Below are positions 37,064-47,849 of a stretch of DNA of 64,000 bases, piece by piece. Below the pieces are notes generated by a model that saw only the letters and a list, made by a program, of their open reading frames with translations, ran no database searches and was not told the origin of the DNA. The number at the start of each line of letters is the position of its first letter. The first letter of the stretch is position 1. The stretch spans positions 1,177,442 through 1,241,441 of the forward strand of contig QANU01006985.1 in NCBI GenBank assembly GCA_003254905.1, given 5' to 3'. This DNA comes from Nissolia schottii (taxonomy: Eukaryota; Streptophyta; Magnoliopsida; Fabales; Fabaceae). The translations under genes were made by a program, and so were the position numbers.

Positions 37064-40020
37064 TTATTCAAATGCTTTTTTGTTCATTGTTCCTCCTTCT
37101 TCCATCTTCTTTCGCATTTTGTATTGCAAGGTAGCTGGAGCACAATCTAAAGGTGTTTCTCCTGAAGAAGAAAAAGCAGTTAGGGCTTGCATCCAAGAAT
37201 TTCGCTACTTATTAATTTTTTAGATCTCTCTTTGCACAGCATTAGGAATAATGAAACTAGAAAGGGTGAGGATGAATTGCCTTGTGCATTTTTGTACTCG
37301 AGGCTTGCCCCCGAATCCATGAGAATGAAAACTATATCAGTTTGATTGAAGACTGCAGCCTGCAGATAATATTAAAATTAGCGTCCACAATGTCATCAAG
37401 AAAATCAGAATATGTTAATGCTTGCACATGCCCAACCACAAACAAGCAGTGGCGTGCACGTGCACACACACAATGTGAGAGAGGTACCAAATGCAGTAAA
37501 GATAATCCTTGCTTGTCCCTGTAATTTGCATCCACGCCCTGCACATTTTAGAGTCCGTGAATACTACTTTCAAAATAAGTCTATAACAGTAAGTGCGTAA
37601 GTTGAAAGGGAAAAACCTCATCAAGAAGTTTCTTGACAGCAGCAATGTCACCATTTTTAATTGCTTCTCTTAAACCCTGAGATCAACACATTCAATTCAA
37701 CATGACTTTCAACGCATCCAAGATCTTTTTCCACAATGCAATGATATATATTGTTTAAAACTAAGCGATTAAAAACATTAACCTCTCCATTAGCTTCATA
37801 ACCAGTCTGGCTCCTGTCTGATGCACCATTGGTTGGATTACCAAGGTTAAATGTAGAACTGCAAATTTTGCATCATCAATAAGATATCAAAAAGTATTAA
37901 GAGCAAAATGAAGCAATGAATTAGGAATGACCATTTCATGAGCTCAGACATAATGAAAGCATAATTGTTTTCAAAATATCTTAAACAAAATTCTGCACAT
38001 TTATAAGCCAATTTTTCCTGATAAGCTGATAATAGAAGAATATCACAATCAACACTAAAGGTGAATTTGGTTAAACCATAATGTGATTTCATGCCAAAGA
38101 ATAATTAACATGCAAGAATTTGTTCCAGTCAATGGGATATTCAGTTTCACTGATGAGCTTCTAAAAGTTTGTAATAGTACAGGAATTCGACATATCAAGG
38201 GAAAGAGAATGTGATTTCAAGCTTTCAAGACAAGAAATTTCTCTGTCCCTCCACATCATCAGAATTTGATTGACATAAGCTGGAGAATGAACACTGCCGT
38301 CAGATAGAAACAACTACATATTGAAACTACATACTAAAACATTCAAAATCTACTTAGTGCCAACAAAAACAGACATTAATCAACCAGTCCCTACCTAAAC
38401 TTGCTAGATGAACTGGAGCTTCTGGCTTTTGGAACACTCTCTGTCTTCTTAGGCTTAGGATTTGATTGAGCTGTAGAAACCGGAGTATATTTCTTCTGTC
38501 ACAAAGGATTAAACAAAATATGATCTTGTAGACTACAAAAAAATGTTACCTGACAATAATAAGAATGATTACCTGCTGAGTGAGTGCATCAAAGGAAGGG
38601 GCAGGAGCCTCACATATACAAAGAGGCATTCCACACTTACACTCTTTAATGCCTGATGCAAACGTATTCTCTGCAGTTGGCATGGTTTTTGAATCAATAT
38701 CTAATTTAGAAATTGTATCTGTTACTCTGTTTACTCCATCTGAAGAAGCCTGTGTTACATCCTTTCCAGATCTGTGCCAAAGAAAAGATGTAATGTATAA
38801 ACGATTACTAGATAATATTGATCTCATTTAGAAAATAATGATATTATCACAACCATCTAACTTTTTTTAGAACAAAAATATCTAATTTTGTAGCGACATG
38901 GTAATCATATGAAACTTATGAGGAAGTAACTCACTTTGAATTGTTGAAACAATCAGCACATACTCGAACATCCGAGTAAATGCCAAATTGCGGTAAAGCC
39001 TGCATAGAAAAGTTTTCCTATGAAGTTTCATCAAGGATAACACTTCCACTAATATTTCAAACCAAACCAAAAACATCATACCATCTGATTTGATGAATGC
39101 TCATTGCACAGCGTTCTCCCGCAGGATCGACAATGATGCTGGGTACACATCACACACAAGTACAATATCAGTTGCCAATACTGGAAAAGATTTTCATTGT
39201 GAACCAAGTTTCATGAAGACAAAGCTTACAAATTAAAACTTATGTAAGACTAGCAGATTTTACACAGCCAAACACATACACACAGTGTCTTGAAGAGTAG
39301 TTTACCAAAATTTTAAAAGAAATACAATGGTCAATCTAAACGCTATGCACCATGACCAATACAATGGTCAATCTAAATGGCTCATCCTGTTTGGAAAACT
39401 AAATAAGTAATAAATAGCAAAGGCTACTGTAAAGTTTGGAGTCTTTGGACAGCTACAGATACAAATGGTTGCGCATCTTAAATAGCCATTCAATCAAAAC
39501 GGTTTGCATTAGTGCTATTATTTTACTTTAGGGGATAAAAAACCAATATTGATTTTTTAACTGATAAATTTTAGATTTTCCCTGAAAGAACAAAGTAACC
39601 GAAAAATTTCAATATCTCCTCTTGAACACTGCAATACTACATTCAAACACAATCTAGACATCAATGCACTGATTACTAAATTGATGTGAAGTTATCAACC
39701 CTATGGTCCAAAAGAAATTAAATTACAACAGGATCACATCAATTGTTAACGATCCCCAAATCACTAAACACAAAAGCAAAGTGTTGAACTTCATACAGCT
39801 AAAAACAAAGCCCAATAACAATCAACAATGCAAATGGAAATGAAACTATTAAAGAAATTAAATAACTGAAAAAAAATCCCAAATTGTGAATCTATGTATG
39901 ACGATTGGTGGATCTGAAGTGGAGGGAAGGTACCCGTCTCCTGAAGGTGTTGAAACTGCAATTGCAGACAACACAGCGCGCTGCTTCTTGGAAAGGAGGG
40001 GCTTCTGTTGTTGAAGACAT
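37064..40020 (-). CDS. FYVE zinc finger and ankyrin-repeat protein
   Basis: Ten exons join in frame to 290 residues: 40020-39934, 39138-39082, 38999-38935, 38771-38573, 38495-38395, 37858-37783, 37676-37617, 37538-37488, 37359-37281 and 37161-37064. The N-terminus is a FYVE-type finger: CVVC (16-19), RRHHCRSCGRTLC (28-40), then YSDVRVCADC (56-65). FYVE fingers with this basic RRHHCRxCG patch bind PI3P on endosomes. A cysteine-rich KECKCGMPLCICEAP motif follows in exon 4, then a Ser/Lys-rich linker. The C-terminal part (about 196-275) has ankyrin repeats (GLREAIKNGDIAAVKKLLDE, GLSLLHL, ETPLDCA). A role in endosomal or vacuolar trafficking is inferred. The intron before the last exon appears to begin with GC. 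I cannot assign a gene symbol. Confidence 0.9.
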
Positions 40021-40306
40021 GATCAACTCTCTCTCTCTTCGCCCAAAAATTGGGGCTTTCTTCTTTAACTCCGAATTGCACAAAGTTTCAATCTTTTCTT
40101 GCGTTCTGCTAATTTCAAATCACCAATTGCCGAGGATCAATTCATTTCTTTCAATGGAGGAGGAGGAGGAGTAACAATTTTTATTCGTTGCAGAGATTAT
40201 GGAGAGAGAAGACGATCTCCAAATAAATTTATTATTAATTATTTTTTTTGAAAATTACAAATGAGGTCAAAGACTTTGAATTTTTGTTTGTTTTTTTTTT
40301 TTTTTT

Positions 40307-40478
40307 NNNNNNNNNNNNNNNNNNNNNNNNNNNNNNNNNNNNNNNNNNNNNNNNNNNNNNNNNNNNNNNNNNNNNNNNNNNNNNNNNNNNNNNNNNNNNN
40401 NNNNNNNNNNNNNNNNNNNNNNNNNNNNNNNNNNNNNNNNNNNNNNNNNNNNNNNNNNNNNNNNNNNNNNNNNNNNNN
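40307..40478. other. Assembly gap (172 Ns)
   Basis: A run of N preceded by a long T run and followed by TGAGGG and an A run. The gap probably reflects a homopolymer or hairpin that stopped sequencing. Nearby reading frames that cross it are meaningless. Confidence 0.98.
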
Positions 40479-40916
40479 TGAGGGAAAAAAAAAAATAGCA
40501 CATGAGCCCACAATCATCTGATTGCTCCTAATAAAAAATTGAGAGCTTAATGCTTGACCACAATCTCTCCCATCCCCACTGTTTTAAGAAGAAGAGATTG
40601 CCACAATATCCTAGTCTTAATTTGATTTGCAACACCTCAAAATCTCGTTATGGAATAATATACTTTCAAAAACCATGCGGACTCAAATTTTTCATATAGA
40701 CCATAACACCACAAAGAAGATTATCTAAAAAAAATAACACCACAAAGAAGAAGACCACATCAATTTGAAATTATTTTAAAGTAATCTCTCAATTTTTTCA
40801 CATGGTGCTACTACCATTATGTTAGCTACCTTGTAAACATCAAATCAAATATAAGATGGAGTACCTAATTACTGGCATCTAGACCCCAAACTACAATTCT
40901 TCACGGTCTTGATTTT

Positions 40917-43900
40917 AGAAAAATTTCACAAATAAAATATTTAAATTATCTTATTACTCAAATGAACCAATTTTAAAGTTGTTATCAAAATAAATCAACT
41001 TTCCTACAAAGGAAGTCGATATTTGAATCGACTCCTTTGGGAGAAAAATCCAAAAAACACAATCCCTCATTGTGTACCAAGTTTTAGGAGAAAAGTAAGG
41101 CTTCATCATATGATATTCGTGTTTATGCATGTCTGCAGATACATTTTAAGGATGACTTGTTAATTGTTACGTCACTTTTTGTTTAGTTGTTATTACTAAC
41201 TTTATTCTTTAGGGAAAAAAAGGGTTTATTATATGATATGCATGTTTATAGTCTATTTATGAATGTGTTTTGTTATTACTTGTCATTTCGCTTTTTGTTT
41301 ATTTGTTGTTACAAACTTATTCTTAATTCATAGGTAAACAAATTAGTCATAAAGAAATAACAACTTCAACGAAATGAATTATATAATAAAGTAACATACT
41401 TTATAAAGTAACAGACATAAGTTAAGTTACATACATAAAGTTACATACAGTTTATACAAAACCAAAATAACCTTCAATTATCAATTGGGGGCATCATGAC
41501 GTCGACCTTCTGGGACATGATATTTTCCTCCAGTGTGACATGTCGGGGTGTGCGTCAAACGACTCGAGCGACGTGGATGCTACTACTAAGCTCACCCCTA
41601 GGTCTCATCTTCACCCTGTGATCCCAATGGAGACGATGGAGGAGATATTGCATGCTTTAATGCGCCAAGAAGATCTCGCTCCATAACAGTTCTGTCGAGG
41701 GGGAACGTTGGGCCAAGCACCAACACCTGATGTAGGGGATGATAGCACCAAGAACCGTCGAATTTGCTCAACACATCTGCATTAGTCCCCCAAGAACCTA
41801 TCCTCCCACTGTGGTGTAACTGGCGTGTATGGCTGAGGTTGTTAGACATCGCCATCGCCCACTGGAGTCAGTTGCTCCAACGAGAAAACTCTGCCTAAAG
41901 ACAACCCAATGTTAACTTGACCCAAAGCATAGAGAGTTGACGTAGCGGCAAATCCGGGATATGGTTCCTGTTGCTGCCTAAACCCCACTGACGCCTATTC
42001 TCCTCCTAACTGGTAGTGTACGCCAGTTAGGAGCGGATGTCGAGACTGCAACTAGAGGTGGCGTTGAGGGAGCCTCGTCAGGAACATTTGCTGGCAACTC
42101 CCTCAGCGTTGGCTCAATATCCTCTGCAGTAAACTGTAGAAACCTTTGCGACGATGCCCCGTACCACAAAAAGTATTAGAGGGAGGGCCTTGAGTCTGCA
42201 AAAAGGGAGTATGACACTATCCTATTTGCACGCGTATCCCAAGCCTCATGTCATATGACATGAAATACATGCCAGTTGGTCCCCTCATCCCCTTGGCGTC
42301 CTTCGAGTGTAGGCGGCGATGTTAATCGACATTTGGGATATCCACTAGGCACCACCGAACCGTCAGGCCACACGGTCCACGTGGTGCCACTCAATGATGG
42401 GGAAGCAGATAAGGGTGATATTTGATGTCCATATCGCCTGCTCATCGTATACCCACTCAGGTATCATTGCATTCACAAAGTCCTCGTTATACGACGTCTA
42501 AATAAACTGCAAAAATAAAATAAAACATATTTTAGTCTCAACCATAGAACAAATGTATCATAAATGAACTGATAATTAGAAACATAAAAGGGTAATTTGT
42601 TCGTCTTACCTCGTATACGCCAAGCTGGTCAAGATGGCTACGATAAGCAACTAGTCAATCATCCCTCGTTGCCTTAGTGGTTATCTTAACATGATGTCAT
42701 TTGCACAACAAGAATACAATTTCGTGCTAGAAAATAATAGTTCAAATACATTAATATTCATCAGCTAAAAAAATAAACTAAAACATTTATCGGGTGTACC
42801 CTGCAGCCAACGGGAACGTAGTAAGTCTTGCAGGATGGGTTAGCTGGGGCATTCTCATTCATGCCCAGCAGATAAGCAGCGCAACACAACCTCCAAACTC
42901 AGTCACAATGAATTTGGTAATGTGACACAACTCCTGATACAAAGTTGCCAAGACTGCTAACCCCAGCTGTATGTCCCCGTCTCTATCAAGTCCTCAAGTA
43001 GTCGGAGAAACTTCAGGTGCACCAAGTTCCTCAATTTGTCACATAATAAGAATCCTCCAATCATGAACAAAGTGTACGCCCGGGTGCACCGTAGAATTGC
43101 CAGCCCGACTGCCTGCACCTGCTGACATAATCGATAGCACACGGTCTAGACCTACTTCAGATAGACACTGGGTCCTTTTTCTAGACTGCTCTGGGGGGTT
43201 TTCTTCGAGAAGCTCCTAACATAGTGCCCACTGGCTCTTGCGATCAAAGTGACTGACCCAATCTCTTATCTATCAAGTAACAGCCCGACCTTCAAAGGAA
43301 AATCCTATAATGTCTTGCAGTGTGACCGTGCACTCTCATATATGTAGATGGAAAGTGTCAGTCTCAGGAAGCCACCTCTCTACTAGGGCATTGACCAATG
43401 CCCTGTCTTACTAGAATACTAGCATGATGCACGCAACATCCCAATATATGGCAACTAGCAGTCCCTGCTCCATCAGAGGATGATGCTCATGAAAACTACC
43501 ATATCGTCGAGTCTCCAACACACGAGCCTACAAAAATACATAAAAAGGATATTCAAACTAATTACACAAAAGTGACCTAAAATAATTTATAAAAAGTGGC
43601 TCAAAATAATTCATAAAACATGTTGCATTTAAGTTTCCAAAAACTCTATAGATCTAACATTGAAGCTCAATAAAATACTCTATCTTAGCAATCTACCCAA
43701 AAAATTTACATATACCTTATCAATCTACAAGAGCCCTATAGATCTAACTAACATTCAAGTTCAATCAAATACTCATTTGAACTAACATTTGAGTTTAATA
43801 CCAACATTTGTCTATTTATCTAACTAACATAATCCTACCATTCATAGATCTAACTATTTATCAAGTTCAACAAATCTAACTAACATTCACGTTCAATAAC

Positions 43901-44405
43901 AACATTTTATTAATCTAACAAACAATTTATTTATAAAACGCTATCATTTTTGACATACACTAGCCTAACCTTTTTTTACAACACTAGCATAAATAGAAAC
44001 ACAAAAACGTTGTGGTAAAGATATCTACATACCTAAAAGTTCGCTCAAGGTTGAATGTGGTCGATCTCATTTAGACGCAGCAAATTTACACTTTCCATTG
44101 CACTACAAATCAAAATATCAACCACACAAAATTTTTAGAAAGAGAAATATAATTAGAATTGTGAAGTGGTTGGTTTAAACCAACTCTTTTATTTATAACT
44201 CTTAAAAGAGTTGATTTGAATCGACTCCTATTCTTAAAAAAATTAACTTTTTATTACGGGAGTCATTTTGAATCAATTCTTGCTAAAATGAGAGTTAATT
44301 TGAATCAAGTTTATTATAAAAAAATAATTTATTTTAAAAACAAATTTAAAATTAATTCATTTAAATAATAAAATAATTTAAACCTTTTAGTTCTGCAAGT
44401 TTTCC
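40917..44405. mobile_element. MULE-like transposon, 3.5 kb, carrying a decayed PMD gene
   Basis: The left end (from about 40918, GAAAAATTTCACAAATAAAA) and the reverse complement of the right end (from about 44404, GAAAACTTGCAGAACTAAAA) align for about 100 bp or more as diverged terminal inverted repeats. Both continue through a TTTAAATTAT-TTATTA-TAAATGAA stretch. Candidate 9-bp target duplications are CTTGATTTT (40908-40916) and CTTGATTCT (44406-44414), 8 of 9 matching. No transposase is visible. The cargo is the degenerate PMD gene described separately. Exact termini are uncertain by a base or two. Confidence 0.72.
41598..44095 (-). pseudogene. Plant mobile domain (PMD/MAIN-like, 'PP7 long form homolog') pseudogene
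   Basis: On the minus strand, successive broken frames match the aminotransferase-like plant mobile domain found in MAIN/MAIL proteins and in plant transposons. Recognisable pieces are RVLETRRYGSFHEHHPLMEQ (about 43530), ETDTFHL and ECTVTLQDIIGFSFEGRAVT (about 43370-43280), WVSHFDRKSQWALC (about 43250), AYTLFMIGGFLLCDKLRNLV and HLKFLRLLEDLIETGTYSW (43080-42960), and LATLYQELCH. A C-terminal segment reaches the stop at 41598. Many in-frame stops and frameshifts interrupt it, so no full protein can be made. A plausible first exon starts at MESVNLLRLNEIDHIQP near 44095. It lies wholly within the MULE-like element. Confidence 0.8.
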
Positions 44406-44414
44406 CTTGATTCT

Positions 44415-46014
44415 CTCTCTAAGCTCAACAATTTGTTCACGTTGGCACGTTGCTATGTCTGCACAACAGCGAGTAATTGATATGATAGTTGTTGCGCGTG
44501 TTAATATTTGTGTAACATTGCTAGCCTGGATGTGACTCAGATAGGCATCAGCTTTTTGTGCCATAGGCATGTGTGTGAGGCTCTAATAAATTGTACGATT
44601 ATTTTTGAGTCGTGAACAAAATGGTTGTGCATATTTACTTGTATTATGGACCAAAATGCTTCCGTGTTCGCCTTGGTTATGAGCAGCGGCATCGGAAATT
44701 AAAATGTGTTGGGTTTGTCAAATTCTAACCACAAACAGCAAGTCACCAACCATAGTTTTGTCTCTTTTTTTTTGTCTTTTTAGTTTTTAATTGTGAAGAG
44801 ACTATTTTACCCCGCAATTTAAAACTAAATTTTCATTTCTCTACCCCTCTCCACCCCTGAAATTAACAGAACCTATCCAGCCTACCTCTCTCTCTCTCTC
44901 TCTCTCTCATTGTTCTTCCCTCTTCCAACTCTGCCGTGGGCTCTCTAACACATCCGCCCCCGCCTTCCACCTCGACTTTGTCGCCCTCTTCCCTTCCCTG
45001 TGATTGAAGTTTAATTTGGATCTTGAATAACCTAATGCAAGTGCTCATTCTTTAGGAACTTCACCTGTTGCTGCGCGGCAGTAAATTGTAGTTTGTTTAT
45101 GCTAAGTGGATGGTTTATTTGAAGTGATGGATTGGGTGAATAAAAAAACCAAATTTGTTTCAATCCGGCCAATTGCTAGCTAACGATGCTTGAAATTGGG
45201 TGCTTTTGTTTCTATTTGGTATTGGTGGCCCCTGAAAGAAGTGGTGGGTGTTGACATGATTGCAAATGACAGGAGGTTTCAGGCGGCAATGTGGCAAGGG
45301 GGTGGGTTGCGGCAACGACGCGGTGGGGTTGTGGCCGGTATGGGGGTTGTTAGAAATGGTGTGATGGTATGAAACAGAGAATTTGATTTATCGGCGAGGA
45401 TAAGATTGTCTTTTAACACAAAAGAAAAATTGATTACTTGTTGAATTATATATGCTCCAATTTTATACAGTTCTATCTTAGATTGCTTTTATTAATTCTT
45501 ACCATTCGATCAATATCCAAAGGCTATCAGTGGTTCAAAGGGTGGGCTTCTGGTGGCCAAACATAGTACATATTAAATGTGCGTTTTTTATACCTGCGCA
45601 CCAGAAACGTTTCCAATAAAATCTTAATAATAATTCTTGCTAAAGAAAATGTAAAAATAACTTTCAATAAGCATAAATTAAGATTAGTACTTGATAAATA
45701 TATTATAAAATTGTTATTTACATGTTAAATGACTATAATGAACACGCACATATAAAAGAGTATAGTGATAATTAAAATTTAAGGTATTATTAATATTTTA
45801 GTAGGAAAAGTTGACTCAACTTTTAAAAGAATAAAAACATATCAACTTTTTAGTTTATCAAACACAAAAAACTTACTTATACTTCTTAAACACATGATCG
45901 TTTTATATGAAAATCGTTTTGCTAACTAATGTCTTAAGGACATTAATTAAGGAAGTTAAAATAAAAAGCTTAGAGTTAATAATACATTTATTGTCATTAA
46001 AAATATGCACATTT
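44415..46014. other. Unassigned intergenic DNA with a CT repeat
   Basis: Contains a CT microsatellite at about 44886-44909. A relatively GC-rich stretch at about 44900-45370 looks like captured genic sequence, but I recognise no protein in it. The open frame at 44361-44570 on the minus strand has no family resemblance that I can support. Confidence 0.4.
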
Positions 46015-46023
46015 TACTTTTTT

Positions 46024-46322
46024 GGGTTAATACCTTATTTGGTCGATGAAATTTATCTCATTGTACTAGTTGGTCTCTCAACTTTAAAAAGTGACAAATT
46101 AGTCCTTAGACTTTGTAAACATTGGACTCATTACCCTAAGTAGTCCATGAACATTCATAGTATTATCCTAATTAGTCCTTTAACATTCTAATTATTTTCT
46201 CTTGAGACATGAGATATGGACTAACAAGTTACAAAGTCTAGAGATTAACTTGTCATATTTTTTGTTAAGTGATCAACTAGGGTACATGTGTAAAGTTTAG
46301 GAACCAAATAAGGTATTAACCC
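46024..46322. mobile_element. 299-bp foldback MITE with 9-bp target duplication
   Basis: Both ends read GGGTTAATACCTTATTTGGT inwards (20/20 identical). The element is flanked by TACTTTTTT (46015-46023) and TACTTTTTC (46323-46331). The 9-bp duplication fits Mutator-like insertion. No coding capacity. Confidence 0.82.
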
Positions 46323-46499
46323 TACTTTTTCAATACAAATTTATAACTTTATAGTATTTATTAGCAAAATTCATTTAAAAAAAACTTTTTCTAATTAATG
46401 CTTATAAGTTTTTTTTTTTACGGGAATGCTTATAAGTTTTTAATGCTCTAGATATATTAAAAATTTAAACAACTCATCTGTTATTAGAAATTTTTTTAT

Positions 46500-46740
46500 T
46501 ATTAGTTCTTTAACCACCACGACAAAAAAGTAGTTTTGCAGCAGTTCAGAATTGTGTTTTGCAACGATTAGAACTGCCACTAAAAACATTTTGCTGTGGT
46601 TGGCCATCTGTTGAATCCTGTTCGTTGGGACGGTTTCTAGCAACCATAACCGCCACAATATATTTTGCAGCAGTTCAAAACTGCCGTTATATTAAGAAAG
46701 CATTTGCGGCGATTGGTAACCACTGCTATGTTTAATCGGT
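46500..46740. repeat. Subterminal-repeat-like cluster, possibly CACTA-derived
   Basis: Several imperfect copies, in both orientations, of a unit around TTTGCAGCAGTTCA...TGCCG occur within 240 bp. Such GCGGCGGTT-type short repeats are typical of the subterminal regions of plant CACTA elements. The termini and target duplication were not found. Confidence 0.4.
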
Positions 46741-47849
46741 TCTAAATCACCACTATGTTTAGCTTATAATTTTTAAATATTCTTGATGCTTTTGAATTCC
46801 AATCCCTTTTTAGACCAATTTTACATTAAGAAATTAAAAGTGAGAAAAATCAAAAGCACAATGGAACAAGCAAAATGCAGAGAATGTCTTGAAAAAATGA
46901 ATTGATAAATTTGGAACTACAACACTAGTGAATAAGCCTACAAATGCATGAAATGTAGCAAATCAAATAAAAGTGAGAAACACATTCATCAACAAGATAA
47001 ATCTAAATAATCAACAATATAAATTAGAAAGATAACTTCTAATTCCATGCTCCAATTCGAGTGTGAAAGATTACTAATACTATGACATTGTGTATCACCA
47101 ATTACATCTCAAATCAGAATATATGAAATAGATGAGAGATAAAAAAAAAATAACACTTGTCATCAAATCTCAATCATATAAGTATATAACCATCTGACAA
47201 TATTATAACATTAGGAATCCAAATTATACCATACCTTCAAAAAAAAAATTATTGGAGAAGTAATATATAATTGGTAGAATTGTGTATCACTTTATTATAA
47301 TAATTCATAGCCTCTTAATTTAAGGCAATCCTGCATAGTATCTTTAGAATTAGTAACTAGACTAATAACTATACAAAGTCCAATAATACTCATAAAATAT
47401 AATTACATAAATAAAATAAAGATATGATAGCTTTGGTCATCATAAAAAAGCAACTTTCAACACTTAGTATAAACGAAAGATGATAAACATTAGAAACCTA
47501 CATAAATTGGTAATGGAAACATAAAGAGTTCATAAAAATGCTTGAATGCATATTGATTCATAACCAAAACTAGCTCATAATAATTAGAAACTGGAACATG
47601 TATGCTCATTGACAGGCTCGTCAACAGTACTAGCATACAAAGACAACAATACTAGCATACAAAGACTAACTGGCTATTAACATACTTTATATAAATTTTA
47701 TCAACCAAAAAAAGAATTATGTATATGTCCAAAAACATAGGCACCTTTAAATTTTCAAGCTCCAAGTTGACCATAATCATTGGTCAATATCATACGTGGC
47801 ACATAAAGCAAGTTAATTAAATTACTGTCACTAAGTAATAATATATCAC
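46741..47849. other. AT-rich intergenic DNA
   Basis: No gene. A stretch near 47333-47318 on the minus strand (GATTGCCTTAAATTAAG after a CAG) may be the decayed start of the next golgin exon. Otherwise nothing is recognised. Confidence 0.4.

Noticed and set aside
40235..40521. Open frames across the N gap
   Set aside because: Made of undetermined bases.
43000..43142. Small gene MCYRLCQQVQ...
   Set aside because: It is one fragment of the PMD pseudogene, not a separate gene.
44863..45048. ORF rich in RE/GR dipeptides
   Set aside because: Translated CT microsatellite.
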